NCBI RefSeq assembly: GCF_001465795.2
Contig: NZ_CP013659.2
Coordinates: 2,250,501 to 2,314,500 of the forward strand
Source of the DNA: Planococcus rifietoensis
GTDB taxonomy: Bacteria; Bacillota; Bacilli; Bacillales_A; Planococcaceae
Direction: 5' to 3'
DNA: 64,000 nt
The notes under the pieces were generated by a model. The model searched no databases. It was not told where the DNA came from and saw nothing but the letters and a program-made list of their open reading frames with translations. Position numbers and translations under genes: made by a program. Below are positions 34,264 to 43,620 of the stretch, piece after piece. Positions within the stretch are counted from its first letter, which is position 1. Every line of letters starts with the position of its first letter.

Positions 34264-34638
34264 TTATTGTTCTGTAGTCAACGCGAATTCCTCTACTTGC
34301 CCGTCCCATTTGATCTCCACATCCAGCTGTTCATCTTGTTGAATGACCGCACAGCCTTCGCAGGCGCTTTTGCCGACCAGCACTTCGCCTTCATCAACCG
34401 AGACATTTCCGCTCGATGCGCCGGCAGTCGATTCAATGGAATAGATAATGGTTTCAGGGGGCGGTTCTTCGCCGGTGTAGACAATTTTTCCAGTCGCTTC
34501 CTTGCTGTCTTGCGAAGTCGCGTCTACGGTATAGAAGACATCCCAATTGTCGCCGCTTCCTTTGAAGTTGTAACGGTCGGCCTCCGAACAGCCGCTAACA
34601 ATGAGCAGTATAGCCAAAAGTGAACCAAGTTTTTTCAT
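34264..34638 (-). CDS. Lipoprotein, paralogue of the one at 47.6 kb
   Basis: 124 residues. Signal peptide with lipobox IVSGCSE. The mature part shares a layout with the lipoprotein at 47634-48014: a GSxxW opening (GSGDNWDVFYTV), YTGEEPPPETIIYSIE, a CEGC motif followed by AVIQQ, and VEIKWDGQVEEFAL. Cysteines in CEGC are kept as CVDC in the paralogue, suggesting a disulfide or metal site. Function unknown; surface exposed. Confidence 0.75.
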   Translation of the reverse strand: MKKLGSLLAILLIVSGCSEADRYNFKGSGDNWDVFYTVDATSQDSKEATGKIVYTGEEPPPETIIYSIESTAGASSGNVSVDEGEVLVGKSACEGCAVIQQDEQLDVEIKWDGQVEEFALTTEQ

Positions 34639-34660
34639 GAGATGCAAACCCCTCTCTTGA

Positions 34661-35371
34661 TTAGTCGACGTGGCTTAGGAACAGTTCCAATGTTTTCGCA
34701 TGTAATTCCGCTTGTTCGGCATGGACCAGATGAGACGCGAACGGTATAACCGACACCCGGACATGGTCATGCTTAGCAGGATAATAAAGGACGCCTTTCG
34801 TTTCGTTCGGGTTGCCTTCCCCTGTGATGTAGAGAATCGGTGAATCAATGTCCGACAAGTCGTTCGTTTCTTCGAATGGGTACCAGTCTTCATTCTGTCC
34901 CATTTCGATGAACTTCCGCCAATCGCCTTTATGCAGTTGATTGAAATACGTAATGGCTTCCTCGTATTGAAAAATCTGCTGCTGGTTTTGGGTCTCTTGT
35001 TCGCGCAATTGCTCCCAATTGTCTGGCTTTTCCGCCGTCACCCCAGAAATCGTCAGGCTTTTCACTTTTGCTGGAAACCGTTTGGCAAAGAAAATTCCTG
35101 ACAGTGCCCCAAGCGATGCGCCGACAATATGGGCCGATTCAATCCCTAGATGTTCAAGCGTTTCTGCTACATCCTTGGCACAGTCTTCAAAGAAATCAGT
35201 CACGTCCTCGCTGACGGAATTCCCGTGCCCGCGAAGGTCCGGCACGATGACCTGAAACTGCTCCTTAAAATAATTGCGCTGGTATTCAAAATCGGTAAGC
35301 CCGGTCTGCAGCCCGCTATGCAGGAATACAATCGGTTCCCCTTTGCCGAAACTTTCGCTGTGTAAAATCAT
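34661..35371 (-). CDS. Alpha/beta hydrolase
   Basis: 236-residue cytoplasmic serine hydrolase. Oxyanion HSGL, Asp/Arg block VPDLRGHGNS, nucleophile elbow VGASLGALSG (about residue 88), a late Asp in YITGEGNPNE region and catalytic His in FASHLVHAEQ. The ATG at 35371 is seven bases after AAGGGG; longer readings start without a site. Substrate not predictable; similar proteins include small esterases and lactonases. It is 23 bp from the lipoprotein gene downstream and may be cotranscribed. Confidence 0.87.
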   Translation of the reverse strand: MILHSESFGKGEPIVFLHSGLQTGLTDFEYQRNYFKEQFQVIVPDLRGHGNSVSEDVTDFFEDCAKDVAETLEHLGIESAHIVGASLGALSGIFFAKRFPAKVKSLTISGVTAEKPDNWEQLREQETQNQQQIFQYEEAITYFNQLHKGDWRKFIEMGQNEDWYPFEETNDLSDIDSPILYITGEGNPNETKGVLYYPAKHDHVRVSVIPFASHLVHAEQAELHAKTLELFLSHVD

Positions 35372-35512
35372 TTTATCGCCCCTTGTCTGTACATCCATTC
35401 GCGCCATCACTAATCTTCTAAAATTAGATAATATTGAAAATATGGTTATTTCTAGTGTAACGCACTTTCGCAGATTATTCAGTACAAAGGGTCAGGTTTT
35501 TGTCATCTTGAG

Positions 35513-35521
35513 TGGTATAAT
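35513..35521 (+). promoter_or_regulatory. Extended -10 promoter for the small lipoprotein gene
   Basis: TGG-TATAAT, a perfect extended -10. Predicted transcript starts near 35528, about 100 bases before the ATG. Confidence 0.5.
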
Positions 35522-35629
35522 AGAATCAACCATCGATCAGAACACCCATGCCTAACGCCAGGATGCAGATATGCAATTCGATTCAGCCTCCTCACCGCTT
35601 GTTACATAAAACTTGAGGAGGGGTTCCCC

Positions 35630-35749
35630 ATGAAGCGCCACGTATTTGTGCTGTTTCTGGCCGGTGTGCTATTGCTCGCAGGATGCGGCGATCAGGACAA
35701 AAAGCCGCAATACGAAGCGACGGAACCGGTGATTGCCGCTGGTGCTTGA
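35630..35749 (+). CDS. 39-residue lipoprotein
   Basis: A signal peptide with basic start (MKRHVF), a Leu/Ala-rich core and lipobox LLAGCGDQ is followed by only about 20 polar residues. A strong GAGGAGGGG site precedes the ATG, and a hairpin plus terminator follow, so it looks like a real short gene. Many Bacillales small lipoproteins of this kind have no known role. Confidence 0.65.
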   Translation: MKRHVFVLFLAGVLLLAGCGDQDKKPQYEATEPVIAAGA

Positions 35750-35794
35750 GACTGGATGGCACAAGAGTCTCATTTGTGCCATTCAACGCTAAGG

Positions 35795-35825
35795 AGGGAC
35801 AAAGCGGCTGCTTTGTCCCTTTTTA
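35795..35825 (+). terminator. Terminator of the small lipoprotein gene
   Basis: AGGGACAAAGC/GCTTTGTCCCT stem followed by T run; an additional ATGGCACAA/TTTGTGCCAT hairpin lies just before it. Confidence 0.88.
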
Positions 35826-35920
35826 TAATTAAAAGCTAATTATCCCGTGCCTCATTGCAGTCTAATTTTTCATAGTGCCAAGGACTCCGACTTGTTACAA
35901 TGATTACAGGGGGAATCCAC

Positions 35921-36457
35921 ATGTACAAATATCTCTTATACATACCGGTCTTTGCCATATTGGCGTTTGTCATATGGGCTAGTTCATGGGGGATCGGAAT
36001 AAAAATCACCTTCAGCGTGGTTATTTTGATTTTCATTCTAACGATCAACAAATTCCTATCTACAAAGAGCACGGTATTCCGAAAAGTCACAGCAGCGTTC
36101 TACGCTTCACTTTGTCCGATTGCTTTTCTGTTGCTTATGGATAGCTACCTGGACACTGACTACAACGGCGTGGATTTTGCAGATTTATATTTCCTTGCTG
36201 CCTTGTTCTTGATTTTCCTGTTTGGATCCATCGTTTACGGTGTACCAGCTTCCTTGATTTCCGATTTCGCAACTTCCGATGTGAAGCGCTATCGCTTTCC
36301 ACTTGCGTTCCTCATCCATCTTGGATTCGCTTTATTTTCCTATTTGTTCCTTGGGCAGCTCATGTATTTCGCGTTATTAGTGGCCGTCTTGTTTTTCTTG
36401 TTTGATGAGTTTTTGCGAAAAAGGGAGATAAGACGTTCTAACGAGTTTTCGGCCTGA
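35921..36457 (+). CDS. Multi-pass membrane protein, paralogue of the gene at 12.1 kb
   Basis: 178 residues with about five hydrophobic segments, function unknown. Shares FLFGSIVYGVPASLISDFAT, LIHLGFALFSYLFLG and FDEFLRKREI with the protein at 12060-12602. ATG 35921 has AGGGGG upstream. Its last 20 bases overlap the end of the convergent nucleotidyltransferase gene. The conserved charged pair after the third helix and the DExLRKRE tail are the parts most likely to matter. Confidence 0.62.
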   Translation: MYKYLLYIPVFAILAFVIWASSWGIGIKITFSVVILIFILTINKFLSTKSTVFRKVTAAFYASLCPIAFLLLMDSYLDTDYNGVDFADLYFLAALFLIFLFGSIVYGVPASLISDFATSDVKRYRFPLAFLIHLGFALFSYLFLGQLMYFALLVAVLFFLFDEFLRKREIRRSNEFSA

Positions 36458-37271
36458 CAAACGAGGCTTTACGGGCAACGCTGGAAATATCTATCTGCGG
36501 AAGTTCTTGATGAACCAACCCAAAGATTTCTTCAATGAGCGCCTCCAGTTCTTTGGTGGCATCCGACGGCTCTTGAAAAAACACCGATTCCAAACGGGCG
36601 GTACAATTATCCGGTTTGATTTCCATTAAAGCGAGTGAATTGCGTTGCCATTTAAACGCCGGATGGGGAATGTATTGGCGATTCAAGCCGAACAGCAGCC
36701 CCATAATATTCGTTTGGACGGAGACGACCACTTTATAGAACATGAGCCAATCCTTCCGGTGAACGAGCGCTTCCCGGTTGTTCCAACGGCTCCCGAAGTC
36801 GCTAAAATGCTTAATCACTTTTTCCTGCAATTCAAGCGGATAATGCTCGACTTGTTTTTTCAGCTGCTCGATCACCGCTTCCCCATATAGTGGGATGCCG
36901 TGTTGTACTGCAGCTGCAATGCATTGCATGTCTGGGTTGACGTCGAATTTCCGGGTTACTTGATGGATGGTTTGCCGAATCGTTTCAGTGAGAAAACTGC
37001 TGATTTCAAATTTCACGCCGTCTACTGTGTAGGTTTCAGCCCACTCTTCCTCTTCATATGGATGAAAATCCAATAGTTTGCCGTCCAGTTGATGGATGAT
37101 TTGTTTACGTTCTTCGTCGGATGGCACTTGCTTCCAAAAAATGAGCAATTCAATATCCGAGAATTCGTCCTGCCAACCCCTCGATACCGATCCAGCCAGC
37201 ATGACCGCTTCTATATTAGGGATATGCGCGTACTGCTCAGCAGCTCGCACCGCTAGTTTTTTGAGTTCCAT
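36438..37271 (-). CDS. Nucleotidyltransferase-domain protein (DUF4037-like)
   Basis: 277 residues. The pol-beta-like core is LAGSVSRGWQDEFSDIELLI, giving GS and D-x-D/E metal ligands near residues 26-43. The rest is mostly helical (DWLMFYKVVVSVQTNIMGLL, WQRNSLALMEI) as in DUF4037 or kanamycin nucleotidyltransferase-like proteins. It may transfer an AMP to a small molecule, but no substrate can be assigned. It is not a CD-NTase by motif or context. GAGAGAG precedes the ATG. Confidence 0.75.
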   Translation of the reverse strand: MELKKLAVRAAEQYAHIPNIEAVMLAGSVSRGWQDEFSDIELLIFWKQVPSDEERKQIIHQLDGKLLDFHPYEEEEWAETYTVDGVKFEISSFLTETIRQTIHQVTRKFDVNPDMQCIAAAVQHGIPLYGEAVIEQLKKQVEHYPLELQEKVIKHFSDFGSRWNNREALVHRKDWLMFYKVVVSVQTNIMGLLFGLNRQYIPHPAFKWQRNSLALMEIKPDNCTARLESVFFQEPSDATKELEALIEEIFGLVHQELPQIDISSVARKASFVRPKTR

Positions 37272-37371
37272 TCCATCTCTCTCCGTTCGTTCTGACTTTG
37301 GCGATCGGTCAGGTCTTATTAGCTTTACTATATATTTTTCTTTCCGTATTTCCTATCCCTAATACATATCA

Positions 37372-37409
37372 AACAGAAACAAAGCGTCCATTCAATATGA
37401 GTGGACGCT
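37372..37409 (-). terminator. Terminator of the copper ATPase gene
   Basis: Minus-strand AGCGTCCA/TGGACGCT stem followed by a T-rich run. Confidence 0.75.
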
Positions 37410-37431
37410 CTGTTTTGTGTGGCTATTCATT

Positions 37432-39507
37432 TTAAGCCTTCAGCAGTTTCGCATTGATCGCGACGATGACCGTACTCAAGCTCATGAACACGGCGCCGAC
37501 TGCGGGGCTGACGATGATGCCCCATGGTGCCAGAACGCCGGCTGCCAGCGGAATCGCAAAAATATTATAGCCGGTCGCCCACCACAAGTTCTGGATCATT
37601 TTGCGGTAGGTCTTTTTCGACAGATCGATAAGCGCGACAACATCGTTCGGGTTGCTTTTGACGAGCACAACGTCTGCTGTTTCCATCGCAACATCCGTCC
37701 CCGCGCCGATTGCAATGCCGAGGTCTGCTGTTGCGAGTGCCGGGGCATCGTTTACGCCGTCTCCGGTCATAGCGACGCGCCAGCCTTTGTCTTTGATTTT
37801 CTTGATTTGATTCGCTTTGTCATCCGGCAGCACTTCCGCGTACACTTCCTCAATGCCGAGTTGCGCGGCGACCCAGTTCGCGACTTTTTGGTTATCGCCT
37901 GTCAGCATGATCGAGTGGATGCCTTTTTCCTTCAAAGCCGTAACCGCTTGTTTCGCCGTGTCGCGTACCATATCAGCAAGCGCGATCATGCCCGCTAGCT
38001 TGTCATCCGCCAGGACAAAGACGACCGTTTTGCCTTGTTCCGACAAGGTATTGAAGGTGTGTTCGTCGTAAACCAAATTCTCTCCCTTGATATAGCCAGG
38101 GCTGACGGCGTTTATTTGCACACCGTCCACTTGCCCTTGTATGCCTTTACCGGTAATTGATTCAAAATCGGTGACTTTGCCGATCGCCAGGCTGCGCTCT
38201 TTTGCCGATTGGACGATTCCCGTCGCAATCGGATGTTCCGAGTTCTGTTCAATCGCTGCGGCGAGCTGCAATACTTGTTCTTCGCTGTAGCCATCGCTGG
38301 CGACGATGTCGGTGACCCCAAACTCACCTTTTGTCAGGGTTCCTGTTTTATCGAAGACGACGGCGTTCAAATTGCGCGCACCTTCGAAATCGGCGCGGTT
38401 GCGGATCAACAAACCTTGCTTCGCTGAAATCGATGTCGAGACCGCGACGACGAGCGGTGCTGCAAGTCCGAGTGCGTGCGGGCAAGTGATGACCATGACC
38501 GTCACCATGCGTTCGATGGCGATATCAAAGGAGTAGCCGAGTGCAAGCCAGGCGAACAGCGTGGCGAATCCGGCAACGAGCGCCAAATAAAACAGCCATT
38601 TCGCAGCGCGGTTCGTTAAATCCTGCGTTCTGGATTTTGATTCCTGGGCTTCCTTCACCATCGTGATGACTTGGGACAAATACGAATCTTCCCCGGTCTT
38701 CTCGACTTCCACGACGAGCGAACCTTCTTTATTAACCGAGCCGCCGATGACCGCATCGCCGTCTTCTTTTTCAATCGGAATCGATTCACCCGTCAGCATC
38801 GATTCATCGACTGCGGAATGGCCTTCGACGATGACGCCATCAACTGGAATCTTCTCGCCCGGCTTGACCAATACCCAATCCTTGTTGCGGATTTCGGACA
38901 AAGGCACGTCCTCGACTTGTTTATCTTCATCCAAACGATGCGCTTCATTGGGCATTAATTTGACGAGCTGCTCGAGCGCGTTCGACGCCCCCATGATGGA
39001 GCGCATTTCAATCCAGTGTCCAAGCAGCATAATAGTGACAAGCGTCGCGAGCTCCCAGTACAGCTGATTGCCGTCCCAGCCGAACACGACCAGCGTGCTA
39101 TAGCTATAGGCAATGGTAATCGCGAGCGCAATCAAGGTCATCATACCCGGCGCTTTGTCTTTCAGTTCAGCGATGCCGCCCACGAGAAACGGCCAGCCGC
39201 CGTAGAAAAAGACAATTGATGATAAGGCGAACAACACATACATATCATTGCCGAAGCGCCAATCGACGCCCATGAAATGCTGGATCATCGGTGAAATCGC
39301 AAGGATCGGGAGGGTCAGGATCAGCGAGATGAAAAAGCGCTTCTTGAAATCTTCCACCATGTCTTCATGTCCGCCGTGCCCGTGATGGCCGTGTCCGCCT
39401 CCGTGATCTTCCGAATCATGCCCGTTATGCCCATGTTCTGTGTGCACATGTTCTTCTTGCACGGTCGAATCATCTTCATGCGGTTTCGTTTCGTCATGTT
39501 TCGCCAT
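37432..39507 (-). CDS. copB: CopB-type copper/silver P1B-ATPase
   Basis: Membrane exporter of 691 residues. A His-rich N-terminal tail ([11 protein letters not shown] and similar) replaces the CxxC metal domain. The membrane metal site is CPH in [14 protein letters not shown], diagnostic of the P1B-3 (CopB) class. Other marks: TGES actuator loop, DKTGTLT phosphorylation site, HP motif in SEHPIA, GDGVND hinge, and [19 protein letters not shown] in the C-terminal part. About eight helices. GAGAGGTGAAAG precedes the ATG. Direction is divergent from the Cys-rich copper-binding protein, with a tandem repeat in between. Confidence 0.93.
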   Translation of the reverse strand: MAKHDETKPHEDDSTVQEEHVHTEHGHNGHDSEDHGGGHGHHGHGGHEDMVEDFKKRFFISLILTLPILAISPMIQHFMGVDWRFGNDMYVLFALSSIVFFYGGWPFLVGGIAELKDKAPGMMTLIALAITIAYSYSTLVVFGWDGNQLYWELATLVTIMLLGHWIEMRSIMGASNALEQLVKLMPNEAHRLDEDKQVEDVPLSEIRNKDWVLVKPGEKIPVDGVIVEGHSAVDESMLTGESIPIEKEDGDAVIGGSVNKEGSLVVEVEKTGEDSYLSQVITMVKEAQESKSRTQDLTNRAAKWLFYLALVAGFATLFAWLALGYSFDIAIERMVTVMVITCPHALGLAAPLVVAVSTSISAKQGLLIRNRADFEGARNLNAVVFDKTGTLTKGEFGVTDIVASDGYSEEQVLQLAAAIEQNSEHPIATGIVQSAKERSLAIGKVTDFESITGKGIQGQVDGVQINAVSPGYIKGENLVYDEHTFNTLSEQGKTVVFVLADDKLAGMIALADMVRDTAKQAVTALKEKGIHSIMLTGDNQKVANWVAAQLGIEEVYAEVLPDDKANQIKKIKDKGWRVAMTGDGVNDAPALATADLGIAIGAGTDVAMETADVVLVKSNPNDVVALIDLSKKTYRKMIQNLWWATGYNIFAIPLAAGVLAPWGIIVSPAVGAVFMSLSTVIVAINAKLLKA

Positions 39508-39562
39508 TAGCTTTCACCTCTCGAATCGTTTTTCGGTTCTCTTTCCTACATTATAGGCACCA

Positions 39563-39584
39563 ATTATCGAGAAATTATCGAGAA
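39563..39584. promoter_or_regulatory. Perfect 11-bp tandem repeat in the copper gene intergenic region
   Basis: ATTATCGAGAA occurs twice back to back. Eleven-base spacing is that of OmpR-family regulator sites, and an OmpR-type regulator lies 500 bp away. The rest of 39508-39719 is AT-rich and should hold both divergent promoters. Confidence 0.5.
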
Positions 39585-39719
39585 CCATGAAGCATCCGAT
39601 ATTCGGAATTTGTGCAGTTTCTATGGAATTTTCGTGGAGTTCAATGCATTCCGTTTACTTCCAGTTCGAGCGGGAAATTTCCTTACTGACAAGTTAAATT
39701 TAATGAGGAGGTTTTTGGA

Positions 39720-40052
39720 ATGGCTCACGAACAACACCAACAATTGCTCGAAACGCTGCACGATTGCATGGCGGCGTGCAATCATTGCTTCGATGCTTGC
39801 CTACAGGAAGACGATGTCAAGATGATGGCGGGATGCATCCGTTTGGACCGGGAATGCGCAGATATGTGCGCGTATCTGGAACAGGCGATTACACGCAATT
39901 CACCATTTGTTTCCCAACTCGCCAAAGTATGTGCAGAAATCTGCCAGGCTTGCGGCGACGAATGCCAAAAACACGCCGATATGCACGACCATTGCAAACA
40001 CTGTGCAGAAGCTTGCCACAAATGCGCAGAAGCGTGCCGTTCAATCGCATAA
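39720..40052 (+). CDS. Four-helix-bundle copper-binding protein (Csp, DUF326)
   Basis: Cytosolic copper storage protein of 110 residues with 13-15 Cys, many as CxxxC along helices: DCMAACNHCFDAC, CIRLDRECADMCAY, VCAEICQACGDEC, HCKHCAEACHKCAEAC. These line the core of a tetrameric four-helix bundle that binds many Cu(I) ions. No Tat or Sec signal, so the cytosolic type. AGGAGG is close before the ATG. Divergent from copB. Confidence 0.93.
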   Translation: MAHEQHQQLLETLHDCMAACNHCFDACLQEDDVKMMAGCIRLDRECADMCAYLEQAITRNSPFVSQLAKVCAEICQACGDECQKHADMHDHCKHCAEACHKCAEACRSIA

Positions 40053-40059
40053 GTCAGAG

Positions 40060-40094
40060 AGAGCCAGCTGGAAATTTTCCGGCTGGCTCTTTTG
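40060..40094. terminator. Bidirectional terminator
   Basis: AGAGCCAGC/GCTGGCTCT stem, T run on the + side, between the copper-binding protein and the response regulator. Confidence 0.8.
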
Positions 40095-40099
40095 TGCGT

Positions 40100-40777
40100 T
40101 TATTCGGCTTCGTTCAACCATTTATAGCCGACGCCCCAAACGGTCAGGAAATGCTTATCGACAGGAAAGCCGGATTGGCGGATTTTCTCCCGGACGTTGC
40201 GGACGTGCGAATCGATCGTGCGCCCTTCCGTTTCTGAGTCATAGCCCCAAATGAGCAAAATCAATTGGTCACGCGAAAACACTTTGCCGGGATTTTTCAC
40301 TAATTGCCCGACCATGAAGAATTCTTTCGGTGTCAGTTTGATCGGCGTGCCCAAATAGCTCAGCTCAAAGCGTTCTTCGTTCCATTTCAAGCCGCCTACT
40401 TCGATGATGTTTTTCGGCGCCTGCCGCCTGAGCAGTGCTTCGATGCGTGCGAGCAATTCTTCTTCGTTGAACGGCTTGGTGATGTAATCATCCGCACCGA
40501 GCTTGAGCCCTTTGACGATGTCTTCTTGCTGCTCACGCGCCGTCAGCATGATGATCGGCACATCGGAGAAACTGCGGATTTTCGCACATAGCTCAAAGCC
40601 GCTCATCTCGGGCATCATGATGTCGAGCAGGACGATATCGAACGCCTGCGTCTCCAAATAACGCAGCGCTTCCCGCGGCCCTTGGGCTTTCGTGCATTGA
40701 TACTGATGAGGCTTTAAATACAAGGACAATAAATCGAGCATGCGCTGCTCGTCGTCAATCAATAAAATTTTATGCAA
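40100..40777 (-). CDS. OmpR-family response regulator
   Basis: 225 residues. Receiver domain: acidic pair IDDE, phospho-acceptor Asp in IVLLDIMMPEMSG (about 51), Thr in IMLTA and Lys in DYITKPF. C-terminal winged helix: LTPKEFFMVGQLVKNPGKVF, SRDQLILLIWGYDSETEGRT, IDSHVRNVREKI. It overlaps its kinase gene by eight bases. Placement within the copper island suggests a copper or envelope stress role (CopR/CssR-like), by context only. Confidence 0.93.
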   Translation of the reverse strand: MHKILLIDDEQRMLDLLSLYLKPHQYQCTKAQGPREALRYLETQAFDIVLLDIMMPEMSGFELCAKIRSFSDVPIIMLTAREQQEDIVKGLKLGADDYITKPFNEEELLARIEALLRRQAPKNIIEVGGLKWNEERFELSYLGTPIKLTPKEFFMVGQLVKNPGKVFSRDQLILLIWGYDSETEGRTIDSHVRNVREKIRQSGFPVDKHFLTVWGVGYKWLNEAE

Positions 40778-42158
40778 GTCCGTTCCCCCTCTTCAAGGTA
40801 ATCGTAAGCGTCGTTCCTTGTTGTGCTGCAGAATTGATGTGGATTTGGCCCCCGTGCGATTCTACCAGTTCTTTGGCGATCGCGAGCCCAAGCCCGCTGC
40901 CGCCAGACTGCCGGGATCTGGATTTGTCGACGCGGTACAAGCGCTCGAAAACAAACGGCAAATCTTCTGGAGGGATGCCTTCGCCTTGGTCAGTGACGCT
41001 GATGGTGATCGATTCTTCGTCTTGTTGCCCGCGCAATGTCACGATGGTGTTCGGCTCGGAATGCTTGCGTGCATTGTCGAGAATGTTGAGCAGCACTTGC
41101 TGGAAGCGCGCCGGGTCGATCCACGCAGTGATTTCCGGATCGCATTCGACCGATATCGTGATGTTCTTATCATTGAACGCTGGGCGCACGAGCGCTGCGA
41201 CCGAATGGCATAGCGCATCGATTGGCACTTGTTCTTTCTGGATAGAGAACTGGTTATGGTCGAGCTGTGCCAATTCGAATAATTGCTTGATGAGCTTCGT
41301 CAAATGACCGGTTTCCTCGCGGATGATCGCCAGGTACTCTTCCCGCTCTTGTTCCGTCAGCCCGGGCCGGCTCGCGATATCGGCGTAACCTTTCATATAG
41401 GTGAGCGGCGTGCGCAATTCATGGGAGATGCTCGCGAGAAAATCGTTGCGCTCTTGCTTGAGCCGGTCCAAATCATCGGACAAATGGGTGATGGCATTGG
41501 CCAGTTCGCCCAGTTCGTCATTGCGCTCGATATGAAGCGCCACGTCGCTTTGCCCTTTGCCCAGTTTCTCCGTCGCTTCTTTCATGCGAATGAGCGGCAA
41601 GGTGATAAAGCGCGACAACAGGAAAATGGTGATGACCGTTAGCAGCACCGAGATCAAGCCGCCGAGCAGGAATTGATTTCTCATGCGGTCGACCATTGCT
41701 TTGATGTGATTGGTCTCGGCGAACATGAAGACATGGCCCCGGTGCTCGCCGCCGATGGTGATCGGGCTGTCGGTTGCGATAAAGCGCTCGTCCTGCCAAT
41801 TGTCCTCAAGGATCTCACCTTGTTCCGGCACCTGTTCGATGTCGGTATGGCCGAGCACGTCGAGCATTTCCGGTTCGATCCGGTCGGAATGGGTCAATTC
41901 ATTGCCGGTTTCATCGGTGATGATGACAATGAAGTCCGACGACGATTCCATCATCGCGACGTGGGATAAAGTCGATTCGTTGAAACTGTCCTCGAGCACG
42001 TCACTATGGGTATTGCCCCGCGCGAGAAGATTCGACATCACTTCGTCGACGCGTTCGTTGACGTAGGTGATGTAGAGCGTCGAAAACAAGAACAATTCGA
42101 TACTGACGATAAAGACGAAAAATAATAGGCCGATTTTTAATGCCAGTCGATTGAACAT
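40770..42158 (-). CDS. Membrane sensor histidine kinase
   Basis: 462 residues. Transmembrane helices at about 8-30 and 163-185 enclose an extracytoplasmic sensor domain of about 130 residues. Then HAMP (LPLIRMKEATEKLGKG), HisKA with SHELRTPLTYMKGYADIASR, and HATPase with NILDNARKHSEPN, DQGEGIPPEDLPFVFERLYR and GGSGLGLAIAKELV. All catalytic boxes intact. No obvious Cys/Met/His metal motif is seen in the sensor loop apart from scattered His and Met, so the signal is uncertain. Confidence 0.92.
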   Translation of the reverse strand: MFNRLALKIGLLFFVFIVSIELFLFSTLYITYVNERVDEVMSNLLARGNTHSDVLEDSFNESTLSHVAMMESSSDFIVIITDETGNELTHSDRIEPEMLDVLGHTDIEQVPEQGEILEDNWQDERFIATDSPITIGGEHRGHVFMFAETNHIKAMVDRMRNQFLLGGLISVLLTVITIFLLSRFITLPLIRMKEATEKLGKGQSDVALHIERNDELGELANAITHLSDDLDRLKQERNDFLASISHELRTPLTYMKGYADIASRPGLTEQEREEYLAIIREETGHLTKLIKQLFELAQLDHNQFSIQKEQVPIDALCHSVAALVRPAFNDKNITISVECDPEITAWIDPARFQQVLLNILDNARKHSEPNTIVTLRGQQDEESITISVTDQGEGIPPEDLPFVFERLYRVDKSRSRQSGGSGLGLAIAKELVESHGGQIHINSAAQQGTTLTITLKRGNGLA

Positions 42159-42488
42159 AAACTCCCTCTTTCAGCGTATCAGCTTGAATTTTGTCAGGCT
42201 TGCGCTTTCATGTTGTGCTTAATTTCTAGCTACGCGTTCCTTTGTCCTGCACTCGATAAAGACAAAGACGTTCTACTATTCAGTGTACCGGATAAGTTTC
42301 GAGTTTTTGTGCATATTCGGTAAAAGCTGCTTGCTTCTGTCACAGAAAACTAAATAATGTGCAGAAAGATAAATTGTCACGTTTCCTGCACACATTATGC
42401 AGAACTTCGGGGTAGCTTAACCATATAGCGTGCTTCACTATTTGTTTGACGGCAACTACGCATACAACTAAGAAAAGAGGGGTAGAAA

Positions 42489-43121
42489 ATGATTAAAGAT
42501 AAGATGATGATGGGTGCGCTGTCGATTGTGGCTGCTTTGGCGCTTGGTGCGTGCAACGCAGATCCGTCACCGGCTGACGCGCCGATGGATATGGACGAGC
42601 AGATGGACGAAAACATGGGAGAGAACTCCGATGAGATGAACGACCAAATGGACGAGAATATGGATGATGAAGATGGCCATATGATGAACCATTCCGGCTC
42701 CGGCGAAGTTCCGGATGACTTAGAGGAAGCTCAAGATCCTAAGTACGCTGTCGGAACGCAAGCGATCATCACGACCGATCATATGAGCGGGATGAAGGAC
42801 GCTGAGGCGACGATTGTCGGCGCTTATGACACTACCGTCTATGCGGTGAGCTATACGCCTGAGGGCGGTGGTGATCCGGTTGAAGACCACAAATGGGTCA
42901 TCCACGAAGAATTGGACGATGCACCTGAAGAACCTTATGCAGCTGGAGATGAAGTGGTGCTTGATGCCGACCATATGGAAGGCATGGACGGCGCTTCTGC
43001 GACCATCGATTCTGCCGAAGAGACGACTGTTTACATGATTGATTTCACTACAACAGATACCGAAGAAGAAGTGACCAACCATAAATGGGTCACAGAAGAT
43101 GAATTAGCACCTGTTGAGTAA
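42489..43121 (+). CDS. YdhK-like (DUF1541) lipoprotein
   Basis: 210 residues. Signal peptide with lipobox LALGACNA, then a Met/Asp/Glu-rich linker of tandem MDE and MDEN units that ends in HMMNHSGSG, and two DUF1541 repeats of about 65 residues each: VGTQAIITTDHMSGMKDAEA...VEDHKWVIHEEL and AGDEVVLDADHMEGMDGASA...TNHKWVTEDEL. The Met/His content suggests copper or silver binding outside the membrane. It leads a two-gene unit with the DUF305 protein. Confidence 0.87.
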   Translation: MIKDKMMMGALSIVAALALGACNADPSPADAPMDMDEQMDENMGENSDEMNDQMDENMDDEDGHMMNHSGSGEVPDDLEEAQDPKYAVGTQAIITTDHMSGMKDAEATIVGAYDTTVYAVSYTPEGGGDPVEDHKWVIHEELDDAPEEPYAAGDEVVLDADHMEGMDGASATIDSAEETTVYMIDFTTTDTEEEVTNHKWVTEDELAPVE

Positions 43122-43153
43122 CACATAATCAAAAAATCATAAAGGAGAGAGAG

Positions 43154-43609
43154 ATGATGAACAATTATTTAAAATTCGGAATCATGATCGGGACATCCAC
43201 ATTTATTATGTACTGGCTGATGTATTTGAATGTCTTTGAATTTGCGCATGTCAGCTATAGTGAAACACGACTGTACATGGCGTTGATTATGGGCTCTGTG
43301 ATGGCGATCGTCATGTTGCTGTTTATGTGGCCGATGTACAAGAATAAGAAAGCGAATGCCGGAATCCTTGCCGGCAGTGCGCTGATTTTCGCCTTATCGC
43401 TTTACCTCGTACGCAGCCAAGTACTCATTGAAGACACTGGCTGGATGAAAGCGATGATCCCCCACCACTCGATCGCGATATTAACGAGTGAACGCGCGAA
43501 CATTTCAGACCCGCGCGTAAGACAGCTGGCGGACGAAATTATCGAAGCCCAGCGCAAGGAAATCGCGGAGATGGAACAATTGATCGAGGACTTGGAGAAT
43601 GAAGAATAA
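43154..43609 (+). CDS. DUF305-like membrane protein
   Basis: 151 residues. Three hydrophobic helices (about 8-26, 39-59, 68-86), then a DUF305-type helix pair: DTGWMKAMIPHHSIAILTSE with the paired His, and VRQLADEIIEAQRKEIAEME. DUF305 proteins are repeatedly found with copper genes in Bacilli and the HH motif may bind metal. AAGGAGAG lies before the ATG. It follows the YdhK-like gene by 33 bp and ends at a strong terminator. Confidence 0.85.
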   Translation: MMNNYLKFGIMIGTSTFIMYWLMYLNVFEFAHVSYSETRLYMALIMGSVMAIVMLLFMWPMYKNKKANAGILAGSALIFALSLYLVRSQVLIEDTGWMKAMIPHHSIAILTSERANISDPRVRQLADEIIEAQRKEIAEMEQLIEDLENEE

Positions 43610-43620
43610 CCATATAGCGA

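Noticed and set aside
36438..37271. Nucleotidyltransferase-domain gene as part of a toxin/antitoxin (MNT-HEPN) pair
   Set aside because: The protein is 277 residues with a helical C-terminal domain and has no adjacent HEPN gene; neighbours are a convergent membrane protein and the copper ATPase.
39720..40052. Cys-rich frame as ferredoxin
   Set aside because: Cysteines follow helical CxxxC spacing over the full length, fitting the four-helix copper-binding bundle, not a ferredoxin cluster motif.
40770..42158. Calling the two-component system CopRS or CssRS
   Set aside because: Genomic context supports a copper role, but the sensor domain has no clear metal motif, so no symbol is given.
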